NCBI RefSeq assembly: GCF_008807415.1
Contig: NZ_CP043626.1
Coordinates: forward strand, 2,356,001 to 2,420,000
Reading direction: 5' to 3'
DNA length: 64,000 nt
DNA from: Pseudomonas denitrificans (nom. rej.)
GTDB lineage: Bacteria; Pseudomonadota; Gammaproteobacteria; Pseudomonadales; Pseudomonadaceae
Positions 43,462 to 51,188 of this stretch are shown in pieces. The notes under the pieces were generated by a model. That model was not told the origin of the DNA. It ran no database searches and saw only the letters and a program-made list of their open reading frames with translations. The first letter of the stretch is position 1. Every line of letters begins with the position of its first letter. The translations under genes and the position numbers were made by a program.

Positions 43462-45576
43462 CTAGAACGCATACTCAGCCCCCACGCTCAGGCTGCGTCC
43501 ATTACCGCTGAGGAAGGTCGGCTGGCTGGCGTCGGCACGGTTGCGGATCACGTAGCTGCTGGCATAGGTCTTGTCTGCCAGGTTGTCGCCCTGCACATAG
43601 ACGCTCAGCCCTTCGCGCGCCTTGTAGCTGGCCTTCAGGCCCCAGAGCGCGTAGGAGTCCTGATAGTTGTTGCGGGTGTTGGCGTGGTCGGTCGGCGTGT
43701 CCTGCGGCAGCCAGCGCAGGTTCGGCCCGATGCTCCACGGCCCGCGCCGGTAGAGCAGCTCGGCCGACCACAGCTGACGCGGCACGCCGGCGATCTGGTT
43801 GCCCTGGAACTCACCACCGCGGAAGCGGAAGTCACTGAAGGTCCATGCCACCCGATAGGCCAGGTCACCGCCGATGCTCGCTGCCGTCGGCAGCATGCCG
43901 TTGATCCCGGCCTCAACGCCGCGGTGGCGGGTACGCGAGCCGTAGTTGTAGGTACCCACCTTCACCCCGTAGGCATCGCTGGTGGAGATCAGTTCGTCTT
44001 CCACGTCGCTCTGGTACAGCGTCAGGCTCCAGTCGGTCTGGGCGATTCGACCGGTGCCACCAATCTCGTACGTGGTGGCGCGCTGCACGTCGAGGTTGAC
44101 CAGCTGCGCTTGTGCCGCCGCGGGAGCCGCGGGAGAAACTTCGGCGGAAACGATTTCCCAGAATGTCGGCGCCTCGTGGCTGCGGCTGATGTTGGCGTAC
44201 CAGCGCAGGTCGGGGCTGGGCGTCCAGTTCAGGCCGATCTTCGGCGTGGCGAAGTTCCAGCCCTGGTCGAGATGACCGGCGCCATCACGCGAGTCCGCAT
44301 CACGGCGGACATCGCTCCACTTCACCTCGGTGACCAGGGTCCAGTCTGGCGCCAGGTGCCAGTCCAGGCCGAGCAGCAGATCGAGGTTGGACGCCTCCAG
44401 GTCGAAGTTGCCGAAGCGCTGCATGCGGCTGCCGTTCTGCGGGTTGTTGGCGTACAGCTCGCGGGTCATGTCGCTGTAGGCCCAGCTGACGCCCAGGCGA
44501 TAGTCGAAGAGGCGCTGCTCGCCTTCGAGCTGCCATTGCGCGCCGAGCGTGTCGCTGTCGGTCAGGGTGTGGCTGAGCGGATCGGTGAAGTCGTCCTGGG
44601 TGTTCTGCCCGTAGATTCCGAAGCTCTGCTGCCAGCCCGCGCCGCTCCACTGCGTACGGTTGGCCAGGCGCAGTTGCTGGGTGTCGCGGTGCGGGTCGCG
44701 CTTGTAGACGTTGAGCAGGCGGTCCTGCGCGGTGTTGCCGTCACCCAGCACGCTGCGTGGATCGTCCTTCAGACGCGCCTTGGTGATGACGTTGGGGATC
44801 TCGAAGGTCAGGTCGCTATAGGACAGGTAGCTGCGGTTCTGCACACCGTTGCCCAGGTCCAGGCCGAAGTTGCTCTGCACCACGGTGCGATGGGAAGCGG
44901 AGTGATGACGATAGCCGTCGTACTCGTCATGGCTGATGCTCACCCGCGCATCGTGCCCGCCTCCATCCAGCCCGGCGGCGGCCTGCAGGCCCTGGCGGCC
45001 GAAGCTGCCGGCCTCCAGTCGGACGCGTCCGGCTTCGTCGGCGCCGGTCAGTGAATTGAATTCCAGCTCGCCGCCCAGCGCGGTCGCACCGGGACTGCCG
45101 GCGTTAGCACCGCGACGCGCGCTGATCCACGAAGCGTTGCGTGGTTCCAGCAGGCCGATGATGAAGGAACCATCGGCCTCGTTGAGCGGCAGGCCGTCCT
45201 GCAGCAACAGCACGCCGCGGTTGACCGGATTGCTCTGGATGCCCGAGCCGCGAATGTTCAGGCGCGGCTGGTCGGTGCCGCCGAAGAAGTCCTGGATCAC
45301 CAGGCCGGGCTGGTAGTCCAGCGCGTCGCGCAGGGTCGCCAGCCGCGTCTCCCGCTGTGGCTCGACGAGGTTGGTGCCGCCGGGTACACGGTCCAGGCGC
45401 TGGCGTTCGGCCTGCGCCGACACGCTGACCGGCGCGGGGCTTTTCTCGCTGATCTGCATCGGCTCCAGCTCGAGGCGATCTTCCGCCACCGCCGCCAGGG
45501 GCAGCAGGCCGAGGGCCAGCAGGGGAAATGAGAGTTTCGAAGGGAAGTGGCGTTTGGGGGACAAGCAACGACTCAT
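43462..45576 (-). CDS. TonB-dependent outer-membrane receptor
   Basis: A 704-aa receptor. A signal peptide covers about residues 1-32 (ending AVA-E). The plug domain contains TLRDALDYQPGLVIQDFFGG and RLNIRGSGIQSNPVNRGVLLLQDGLPLNEADG, and the beta-barrel ends in EYAF with the terminal Phe needed for insertion. GGAG lies six bases before ATG 45576. It is the last gene of a unit with an ABC importer and a CopD-like membrane protein and presumably brings the same ligand through the outer membrane. No iron-siderophore genes are nearby, so the ligand need not be iron; a metal complex or other scarce nutrient is possible. Confidence 0.92.
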   Translation of the reverse strand: MSRCLSPKRHFPSKLSFPLLALGLLPLAAVAEDRLELEPMQISEKSPAPVSVSAQAERQRLDRVPGGTNLVEPQRETRLATLRDALDYQPGLVIQDFFGGTDQPRLNIRGSGIQSNPVNRGVLLLQDGLPLNEADGSFIIGLLEPRNASWISARRGANAGSPGATALGGELEFNSLTGADEAGRVRLEAGSFGRQGLQAAAGLDGGGHDARVSISHDEYDGYRHHSASHRTVVQSNFGLDLGNGVQNRSYLSYSDLTFEIPNVITKARLKDDPRSVLGDGNTAQDRLLNVYKRDPHRDTQQLRLANRTQWSGAGWQQSFGIYGQNTQDDFTDPLSHTLTDSDTLGAQWQLEGEQRLFDYRLGVSWAYSDMTRELYANNPQNGSRMQRFGNFDLEASNLDLLLGLDWHLAPDWTLVTEVKWSDVRRDADSRDGAGHLDQGWNFATPKIGLNWTPSPDLRWYANISRSHEAPTFWEIVSAEVSPAAPAAAQAQLVNLDVQRATTYEIGGTGRIAQTDWSLTLYQSDVEDELISTSDAYGVKVGTYNYGSRTRHRGVEAGINGMLPTAASIGGDLAYRVAWTFSDFRFRGGEFQGNQIAGVPRQLWSAELLYRRGPWSIGPNLRWLPQDTPTDHANTRNNYQDSYALWGLKASYKAREGLSVYVQGDNLADKTYASSYVIRNRADASQPTFLSGNGRSLSVGAEYAF

Positions 45577-45604
45577 GACAAGCTCCGTCTGCACGAAATC
45601 TGGC

Positions 45605-46048
45605 TTACCAGCTCAGGTAGAACATGCCCTTGGCCAGCAGCACGATGCCGACCATGTGGCTGAAGACACTCAGGTGAATCCGGCGGAAATACGTCGAGTT
45701 CATGCGCCCGCTGTAGAGCAGGAGCATGGCGGTGAAGAAGTGCCCGAGTACGCTCAGGGCAAGGAGGATCTTCAGGCTCAGCAAGGTGCCGAAGGAGGAC
45801 GCCAGCGGGTCTGCCAGCAGCGGCAGGTAGCGCGTCCAGACCATGCCCAGGCCGGCACTGAACAGCACCAGCAACACCCAGGGCATCAGCCGCCGCGCAC
45901 GCTTGCCGATGCCCTGCTCCACCTGGCGCATTACCGCAGCCGGCACGTGCTTGCGCACGCTCTCGAAGATCAGCACCTCGAAGAACACCGTGCCGATGAA
46001 CATCAGCGCGGCGAACAGGTGCAGGGTCAGCAGGATCGGATAGATCAT
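45605..46048 (-). CDS. CopD-like four-helix membrane protein
   Basis: A 147-aa inner-membrane protein with four hydrophobic segments: YPILLTLHLFAALMFIGTVF, WVLLVLFSAGLGMVW, LLSLKILLALSVLGHFF and HLSVFSHMVGIVLLAKGMFY. The spaced histidines and overall shape resemble the CopD/DUF2269-like group, some of which are tied to copper or haem. Its start overlaps the ATPase stop by four bases (ATGA) and the TonB receptor follows 28 bases later, so it belongs to the import operon. It may assist the transporter or handle the metal; function is not established. Confidence 0.75.
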   Translation of the reverse strand: MIYPILLTLHLFAALMFIGTVFFEVLIFESVRKHVPAAVMRQVEQGIGKRARRLMPWVLLVLFSAGLGMVWTRYLPLLADPLASSFGTLLSLKILLALSVLGHFFTAMLLLYSGRMNSTYFRRIHLSVFSHMVGIVLLAKGMFYLSW

Positions 46049-46734
46049 GGCGCGGGTATCTCCAGGGCCAGCAGGGTCTGATGAAGGACCGCCGCCGCTT
46101 GATCGGCGGTGTGTCCACTGAGGTCGAATGGACGAAGCGAGCCGTCGTTGACCAGCACGAAGCGCTCGACGAGGCCGACCAGCTCGCCGGGGTGGTGGCT
46201 GACGCACAGCAGCGCCGCACCAGAACTGGCCAACCAGTCGCGGCAGAGATCAAGCAGCGATTCGCGCAGCGCCGGGTCCAGCGCGCTGAATGGCTCGTCG
46301 AGCAGCAGCAGGTCCGGCTCGACCGAGAAAGCGCGCGCCAGGGCAACACGCTGGGCCATGCCGCCGGACAGCTGATTCGGCCAGGCACCCTCATGCCCGG
46401 CGAGGCCGACGCGCTCCAGCCAATGGCTGGCCAGCCGACGCGCCGTTGCACGGTCGTGGCCGATGGCGCGCAGAGGGATTTCCAGGTTCTCCGCAACCCG
46501 GCACCAGGGCAGCAGACGCGGCTCCTGGAAGGCCAGTACGGGATGGCGGAATCCGTTGTCTGCCTGCCCCCGATGGGGCCTCAGCAGGCCGGCCGCCAGG
46601 CGCAACAGGCTGCTCTTGCCGGCGCCGCTGGGCCCGAGAATGCCAACCCGCTCACCGGGTAGCAGGCGCAGGGAAGCGTCGGCGAGTACGTGCCGTTCGC
46701 CCAGCCGCAGATCGACTCCATACCACTCAAGCAT
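46045..46734 (-). CDS. ABC transporter ATP-binding protein, NitT/TauT-type
   Basis: A 229-aa nucleotide-binding subunit. Walker A is GPSGAGKSS, the Q-loop AFQEPRLLPW matches the SsuB/TauB/NrtD family, the signature is LSGGMAQR and Walker B is LLLLDEPFSALD, followed by the H-loop in CVSHHPGEL. It overlaps the permease end by eight bases. It drives import of whatever the periplasmic protein at 47490 binds. The family covers sulfonates, nitrate, thiamine precursors and other small molecules; sequence alone does not tell which. Confidence 0.92.
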   Translation of the reverse strand: MLEWYGVDLRLGERHVLADASLRLLPGERVGILGPSGAGKSSLLRLAAGLLRPHRGQADNGFRHPVLAFQEPRLLPWCRVAENLEIPLRAIGHDRATARRLASHWLERVGLAGHEGAWPNQLSGGMAQRVALARAFSVEPDLLLLDEPFSALDPALRESLLDLCRDWLASSGAALLCVSHHPGELVGLVERFVLVNDGSLRPFDLSGHTADQAAAVLHQTLLALEIPAP

Positions 46735-47488
46735 GGGCGGCCTCCTGCCAACGGCCCATGCGCCGCTGCAGCGGCTGCAGCAGGAGGAACTCCAGTGCAG
46801 CGACCAGCAGCAGGATCAGCAGCGTCCAGGCATACAGCCCGGCGCTGTCGAACGTGCTACGCGCGTTAGCCAGCGCGAAACCGGCTCCACTTTCCGCGCC
46901 AAGCACTTCAGCCATCACCACCAGACGCACACCGCCGCAGGTGGCGATCAACAGTGCCGCTCCAAGCGGCGCGGTCAGTGAAGGGATGTAGAGCCGCCGC
47001 AACTTCTGCCAGGGACTGAAGCGGTAGACCCGCGCCATCTCCAGCAGGCCACGGTCGACCATCTGCATGCCCTTGACGGTGTTCACGTACATGCCCGGCG
47101 CCAGCATGAGAACGCTGATCAGCACCACCATGGCCGAGCCGAGCCCGACCCAGAGCATCGCCAGCACCACGACCACCACTGGCGGCACCGACATCAGCAG
47201 CCAGCGCAACGGCTCCAGCAGGCCACGTACACGAGCGTCCAGCCCGGCCAGCAAGCCCAGACAGAAGCCCAGCAGGCAACCCAGGCCAACGCCCAGGACA
47301 ATGCGCAGCAGACTGGTGCCGGCATGAAGACGGAAGTCGGCCTCGAAAGGCAGGCGGGCCATGGCTTGCAGCGTCTGCCAGGGAGTTGCCATGAGCAGCG
47401 AGCCCAGGCGTATCGCCAGCAGTTGCCAGCCCACCAGCAACAGGGCGCCACCCAGCACAGCCCAGCGTCGGGAAGTCATTCGGCTCAT
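46727..47488 (-). CDS. ABC transporter permease, NitT/TauT-type
   Basis: A 253-aa permease with about six membrane helices. The EAA-type loop that contacts the ATPase is in MARVYRFSPWQKLRRLYIPSL. Other family blocks are LLEPLRWLLMSVPPVVVVVLAMLWVG and PGMYVNTVKGM. Its start lies one base after the substrate-binding protein stop and its end overlaps the ATPase start. The length is typical of SsuC/TauC-type permeases. Confidence 0.9.
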   Translation of the reverse strand: MSRMTSRRWAVLGGALLLVGWQLLAIRLGSLLMATPWQTLQAMARLPFEADFRLHAGTSLLRIVLGVGLGCLLGFCLGLLAGLDARVRGLLEPLRWLLMSVPPVVVVVLAMLWVGLGSAMVVLISVLMLAPGMYVNTVKGMQMVDRGLLEMARVYRFSPWQKLRRLYIPSLTAPLGAALLIATCGGVRLVVMAEVLGAESGAGFALANARSTFDSAGLYAWTLLILLLVAALEFLLLQPLQRRMGRWQEAAHA

Positions 47489-47489
47489 C

Positions 47490-48503
47490 TCACGGCCCAT
47501 AGAAGCTGGCAGGCGGCATGGAGCCACCGATGGCCTGCGGATGGCGTTCGGTGATCAGGCCGAACAGCGCCTCCAGTGGCCCGCGCGCGGCGCTGGCGGC
47601 AACACTGTCCAGGCGCGTGACGCGGATGGACTCCTCTACCGCCTCCACCGGCAGGTGCGGCAAGTGCCGATGCACCAGTTCCGCGCAGTCCCGCGGCTGC
47701 GCACTGCACCAGCGGGCGGACTCGGCGTAGGCAGCCTCCACAGCGCGCGCCAACTCGCCGTCCTCGGCGCGCTGCGGGCTGCTCATCAGTCCTGCCTGAG
47801 GCAGTTCAGGCTGCCGAGGGAAGGCCTGCTTCCAGGCGCTCTCCAGACTTTGCACGCGGTAGAGCGGCGCCCCACCCTCGCTGCGGTTGCGCCAAAGCAG
47901 CAGGGACACCGCCGGCTCCACCAGCAGGGCGTGATCGGCTCGACCTGCCAACAGCAGTGCCTGGGCGTCCTGGCCGTCGCGGACCGGGCGCAGCGTCAGG
48001 TCCTTGCCCGGCTCCAGGCCATCGCTGCGCAATAGCTCATCGATCAGGATCGCCGGCAGGTCGCGCTGGAAAGGCAGCACCACGTCCTTGCCGGCCAGGT
48101 CGGCGAAGCTCTTCACCTGTGGGTCGCGGCTCACCAGCCAGATGATTCCCCACACCGAGACATTGAGCAGCCGCACGGGTTGCCCTCGCCCCGCCATCAG
48201 CGCCGGCAGGTTCACCGGGGCGGCGCTGTAGTCGAGTTCGTTCTTGGCCAGCAGCACGCGCAACTGATCGGGGTTCTGCCAGAGCCGGAATTCGACGCGC
48301 TCGGCGTACTCCGCCAGGGCGTTGGTTTCCACCATGTGCAGCAGCGGGAAGCTGACCACCGCGCCGGGGCCACCCAACCGCAACACCTTTTCCCGGGCCA
48401 TGCCGCCGAGTGAAGTCAGACAGGTGCAGGCGACCAGTGCAAGTGAAAGGAAGAGGCGCGGAATCCTCCGATTGATTGATATGCGAATAAGTCTTATCTT
48501 CAT
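47490..48503 (-). CDS. ABC transporter substrate-binding protein, NMT1/NitT-like
   Basis: A 337-aa periplasmic protein. A basic N-terminus (KIRLIRISINRRIPR) precedes a hydrophobic segment LFLSLALVACTC, so it is exported and may be lipidated at the Cys after LVA. The two lobes of a type II binding protein follow: VSFPLLHMVETNALAEYAER, the hinge segment LKNEL-like NELDYSAAPVNLPAL and FADLAGKDVVLPFQRDLPAI. It is the first gene of the import operon. ATG 48503 lies within the inverted repeat shared with the Crp/Fnr gene; a GGAGG further inside the gene leaves some doubt about the start. The ligand is unknown. Confidence 0.82.
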   Translation of the reverse strand: MKIRLIRISINRRIPRLFLSLALVACTCLTSLGGMAREKVLRLGGPGAVVSFPLLHMVETNALAEYAERVEFRLWQNPDQLRVLLAKNELDYSAAPVNLPALMAGRGQPVRLLNVSVWGIIWLVSRDPQVKSFADLAGKDVVLPFQRDLPAILIDELLRSDGLEPGKDLTLRPVRDGQDAQALLLAGRADHALLVEPAVSLLLWRNRSEGGAPLYRVQSLESAWKQAFPRQPELPQAGLMSSPQRAEDGELARAVEAAYAESARWCSAQPRDCAELVHRHLPHLPVEAVEESIRVTRLDSVAASAARGPLEALFGLITERHPQAIGGSMPPASFYGP

Positions 48504-48508
48504 TCGCA
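48482..48508. promoter_or_regulatory. Nested inverted repeat in the importer/Crp-Fnr divergent region
   Basis: TGCGAAT (48482-48488) and ATTCGCA (48502-48508) form a perfect 7-13-7 repeat, with ATAAG-T-CTTAT nested at 48487-48497. It overlaps the annotated start of the binding-protein gene and lies 30 bases before the regulator gene. Likely operator. Confidence 0.5.
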
Positions 48509-48537
48509 AATCATTGCAGCCTGCACGCTCATCACGA

Positions 48538-49251
48538 ATGACAAATGTTAAGTTCGCGCCAGATCGCGGTGAATGCCAGCGGTTGCTCGGTGCCGTCCCT
48601 CAGTTCGCCGACCTGCCGGACGCCCTCATGGCCGGATTGTGTGAATCGGCGACCCTGCTACGCGCCGAGACCGGCAGGCTGCTGTTTCGCGAAGGCGATC
48701 CCGCCGAGCATTTCCTGCTGGTACGGCATGGCTGTGTGGAAATGCTGCGCTTCACCTGCGATGGCGAGGAGCGCGTCTTCCACCTGTTCCGCGAAGGCCA
48801 GTTGATCGCCGAAGCGGCGATGTTCATGCCCCACGGCCGCTACCCGATGAACGCCCGCAGCCAGGACAGCGGAGAATTCTTCCGACTGAGCCGCATCGCA
48901 CTGCGCAAGGCCTGCGAGGGCCATCCGCCGCTGGCCATGCGCATGCTGGAAAATCTCAGCCTGCGCCTCTACCGCCAGGTCAACGAGGTCGACTGGCTGA
49001 CGGCGAGTTCCGCCTCCCAGCGTCTGGCCGCCTATCTGCTCGGCCTGCACCGTCGCCAGGGCGAGTGTCTCAATCTGCCGATCAGCCAACGCCAACTCGC
49101 CACGCACCTGGGCATTCGTCCTGAATCCCTGAGTCGGCTGCTCTCCGACTGGCAGCACGCGGGGCGCATCCAGGGCCGGCTCCGGCAATGGCTGCTATGC
49201 GATCTCACTTACCTGCAGGAGTTGGCCAGCCCGGCGGTGCGTTCTTTCTGA
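48538..49251 (+). CDS. Crp/Fnr-family transcriptional regulator
   Basis: A 237-aa regulator. The cyclic-nucleotide-binding-like beta-roll (about residues 20-140) has GRLLFREGDPAEHFLLVRHGCVEML. The dimer helix follows, and the C-terminal helix-turn-helix has LPISQRQLATHLGIRPESLSRLLSDW, where the E-S-L-S-R recognition helix resembles FNR/DNR proteins. The N-terminal cysteine cluster of oxygen-sensing FNR is absent, so it is more like DNR or another non-Fe-S member. It diverges from the TonB/ABC import operon and probably controls it. Shine-Dalgarno sequence is weak before ATG 48538. Confidence 0.88.
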   Translation: MTNVKFAPDRGECQRLLGAVPQFADLPDALMAGLCESATLLRAETGRLLFREGDPAEHFLLVRHGCVEMLRFTCDGEERVFHLFREGQLIAEAAMFMPHGRYPMNARSQDSGEFFRLSRIALRKACEGHPPLAMRMLENLSLRLYRQVNEVDWLTASSASQRLAAYLLGLHRRQGECLNLPISQRQLATHLGIRPESLSRLLSDWQHAGRIQGRLRQWLLCDLTYLQELASPAVRSF

Positions 49252-49308
49252 GATGGCCGCCCATCGGCCTGCAGCAGGCATCTAGCCCTAACAACAACTT
49301 GAGACCCC

Positions 49309-49326
49309 GCTATGGGTCGGTAGCTG
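49309..49326 (+). repeat. Dispersed GGGTCGGTAGCT repeat, copy D
   Basis: CGCTATGGGTCGGTAGCTG, identical over 19 bases to the core of copy B, just before the small-gene cassette. Confidence 0.6.
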
Positions 49327-49497
49327 TCCTTGACCAGCGTAGGCAAACGGCCTTGAACAGCCAATGGGTCTGCCCATCGTTGCTTAGCAAGCCTTCCCAT
49401 ACGCCATTTCCGTCGGTGGCTTAGCAGCTTGTGAAATGGAAATGAACACCTTGATGGACTATTGCTGATATCTGGACTCGGGACGACCGGGGTTGAC

Positions 49498-49725
49498 ATG
49501 CACCTAATAACGGACAGGTCAGGCCCGATCAGCTACGTCCACCCGACAGGGGCTAAGACGCTCATTGAACTTGAGTGGGGCGCCCCTGGCGATCTAGTGC
49601 CACGCGAAGTGCAGGTGAGCGTTTCTGACCAGATTGTTTGCTCAGCCACAGGGCCATGGGAGTGCTTTGCTGATGCAAGGCGCCATGGGATCGAAATGGC
49701 GACTCACTGGTGTGAGCGCCACTAA
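49498..49725 (+). CDS. Small hypothetical protein, cassette gene 1
   Basis: A 75-aa protein, no family recognised. It begins MHLITDRSGPISYVHPTGAK and continues with a strand-rich, mildly acidic sequence ending ATHWCERH; one Cys in the middle, one near the end. ATG 49498 is the likeliest start; 12 upstream residues are in frame. It is followed after 16 bases by a second small gene with a good ribosome-binding site, so the three small genes at 49.5-50.2 kb read as one unit. Codon use is plainer (less GC-biased) than in neighbours, suggesting an accessory origin. Confidence 0.55.
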   Translation: MHLITDRSGPISYVHPTGAKTLIELEWGAPGDLVPREVQVSVSDQIVCSATGPWECFADARRHGIEMATHWCERH

Positions 49726-49741
49726 TCACGGGGAGGCTGCG

Positions 49742-49963
49742 ATGCCATTGGACTACTCTACTCAACAATTGCGGGTGACCTTCGCTGAGCTGGCGTTTCA
49801 CAGTGAATCGATCGCAATGGTTCTTGACCAGGCGATACAAGAGTTGCCGGCGGGTTACGCGGCGAATATTGCCGACGTGATAGCCCTGCTGAAGGATGAC
49901 GCCGACAAGCTCCGGACGCTGGCTGAGCGAACCCAAGGCGGCAGCATTCGGGTATTGGATTGA
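49742..49963 (+). CDS. Small hypothetical protein, cassette gene 2
   Basis: A 73-aa protein, function unknown. It looks fully helical: PLDYSTQQLRVTFAELAFHS, IAMVLDQAIQELP and ALLKDDADKLRTLAERT form amphipathic helices with a possible coiled-coil. GGGGAGG lies five bases before ATG 49742, a strong start signal. Its stop overlaps the TTG start of the next gene (TTGA), indicating coupled translation. No membrane segment. Confidence 0.65.
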   Translation: MPLDYSTQQLRVTFAELAFHSESIAMVLDQAIQELPAGYAANIADVIALLKDDADKLRTLAERTQGGSIRVLD

Positions 49964-50172
49964 ATAGCGCGGAGAAGCAGCAGATTACTGCGCTGCGCAC
50001 TACTTCATTCAACAACGCCTCGGTAGCCGATCGGTTGAATGCGCCCGCCCTTCGGGTGCCTGAGGTTAGGACTGAGTTGCGCGCAATGGCCAGTCAGCAG
50101 GAGCAAGATGCCGACCCCCTGGAGGGGTTCGTCCAGGAGATCCATGAGGGGCGGATTGTCAAGCCTCCGTAG
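49960..50172 (+). CDS. Small hypothetical protein, cassette gene 3, paralogue of the left-edge gene
   Basis: A 70-aa protein starting at TTG 49960, overlapping the previous stop by four bases. Unknown function. It matches the partial product at 3-191 along nearly its whole length (ITALRTTSFNN, ELRAMA, EQDAD, EIHEGRI). Two copies 50 kb apart, both near GGGTCGGTAGCT repeats, point to a duplicated or mobile small-gene cassette. The sequence is polar and probably helical, with no signal peptide. Confidence 0.68.
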   Translation: MNSAEKQQITALRTTSFNNASVADRLNAPALRVPEVRTELRAMASQQEQDADPLEGFVQEIHEGRIVKPP

Positions 50173-50251
50173 GGGGGGGGCCAGCCGCCAGAGACGGACA
50201 TATTACCCGCGCGGCCCTTGCCGTGGATGACTTCACGTTCTGAGCGGACAT

Positions 50252-50282
50252 GCCCGCCCGTCCGAAGTCTCGGCGGGCGGGC
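50252..50282. other. GC-rich hairpin in the 50.2-50.6 kb gap
   Basis: A perfect 9-bp stem GCCCGCCCG / CGGGCGGGC with a 13-base loop. No T-run follows, so it is more like a REP-type structure than a terminator. The gap 50173-50572 also has a run of ten G near 50172-50181 and a candidate promoter at 50406. Confidence 0.4.
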
Positions 50283-50405
50283 GCCATCCGTAACGACAGC
50301 TTTACACCTGCCTTCGATCCTGCCGGCCGTGGCAACAACAGGCCGCGCCCCAGGCGTGTGCACGCTTGGCTATTGCAGGGGGACGCCGTTATGCAGGAAT
50401 GCTCA

Positions 50406-50434
50406 TTGACAGTCGTACGCCGCTTAAGTGTGAT
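50406..50434 (+). promoter_or_regulatory. Candidate sigma-70 promoter
   Basis: TTGACA (50406-50411), a 17-base spacer and TGTGAT (50429-50434), about 140 bases before the start of the 148-aa hypothetical gene. The -35 box is perfect; the -10 box is weak. Confidence 0.4.
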
Positions 50435-50572
50435 GGCCTTTCGTTCAGGCAAATGGCATTGCTGGCCGACTGTGTGTGCGTTGTGTCCTGCAATGCCGCG
50501 ATGACGAAACTTTGGCGATCCCGACTCGCTTACGAAAGTTTTCTCGTTTCATCGACACAGGAGATGCCGGCG

Positions 50573-51019
50573 ATGTTGAACCAGGCAGCCCGGAACACCC
50601 AGGACGTCGAATTCGACGAGCAATTCCTCCTCGCCTTCGAGATCCAGGTCCTGCAGAAGGCCCTGCCGGCCTTCGAAGAGGCCTCGCGCTTCGCCCGCGA
50701 CCGAGGCCTGCGCTGTAGCGTGGAACTGATCACCAACGCTGACGGCCACCCCGAACTCAGCCTTAGCGCTACTCAGCGCGATGACCTTCCGGACAGTTGC
50801 TACCGACTGATCGCCGACCCGGCCGCCCAGGGCATAGTCCACGAGGAGTTCACCGCGGTGAACCGCCGCACGCGCCGCCAGGGCGCGCGTCTGGCGACGC
50901 TGACCTCGCGCTCGCTGGAGCTGCAGCTGGAAGCCTTCTTCATGCACGCCTTTGGCATGCGGCTGGACTACAACGTGCTGCGCCTGGACTACTCTTACGA
51001 GCATGCTTCTGGGCTATAG
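50573..51019 (+). CDS. Hypothetical protein, 148 aa
   Basis: A 148-aa soluble protein with no family I recognise. It reads DVEFDEQFLLAFEIQVLQKA, then a helical stretch to RGLRCSVELI, and ends with LQLEAFFMHAFGMRLDYNVL and a short acidic tail. ATG 50573 was chosen because AGGAG lies nine bases upstream; a nearer ATG at 50564 overlaps that signal. Codon use is typical of the genome, so it is probably a genuine, chromosomally settled gene. It lies upstream of a leader-like frame and a 59-aa gene on the same strand, perhaps in one transcript. Confidence 0.68.
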   Translation: MLNQAARNTQDVEFDEQFLLAFEIQVLQKALPAFEEASRFARDRGLRCSVELITNADGHPELSLSATQRDDLPDSCYRLIADPAAQGIVHEEFTAVNRRTRRQGARLATLTSRSLELQLEAFFMHAFGMRLDYNVLRLDYSYEHASGL

Positions 51020-51101
51020 GCCTTTTCCGACGCCGCCGGTCGTCGGTTCGGCCGGCGGCGGAACGAGCGTTCCGTCGGACAGTTCCTGCAAAGGATGATT
51101 T

Positions 51102-51188
51102 ATGGCAACGATGAACGCGTCGAAGTCGCTATTATTCGCGCCCTGTGCGCCACCTCGTGCGTGTTTCCTCGTTGTCGCTTCGCCATGA
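51102..51188 (+). CDS. Possible 28-aa leader peptide coupled to the next gene
   Basis: A short frame, MATMNASKSLLFAPCAPPRA then CFLVVASP, with AAAGGA seven bases upstream of ATG 51102. Its stop codon overlaps the start of the next frame as ATGA at 51185-51188, a sign of translational coupling. The peptide has two cysteines around a PPRA segment, the kind of sequence that could slow ribosomes. An alternative reading treats 51095-51364 as one 89-aa gene in the other frame. Too short to be certain. Confidence 0.35.
   Translation: MATMNASKSLLFAPCAPPRACFLVVASP

Noticed and set aside
43402..45054. A plus-strand open frame of 550 codons
   Set aside because: Antisense to the TonB receptor, which has a clear signal peptide, plug and barrel.
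50172..50181. A run of about ten G as a phase-variation tract
   Set aside because: It lies just after a stop codon and not in a promoter or coding region. Homopolymer lengths in this assembly are also doubtful.
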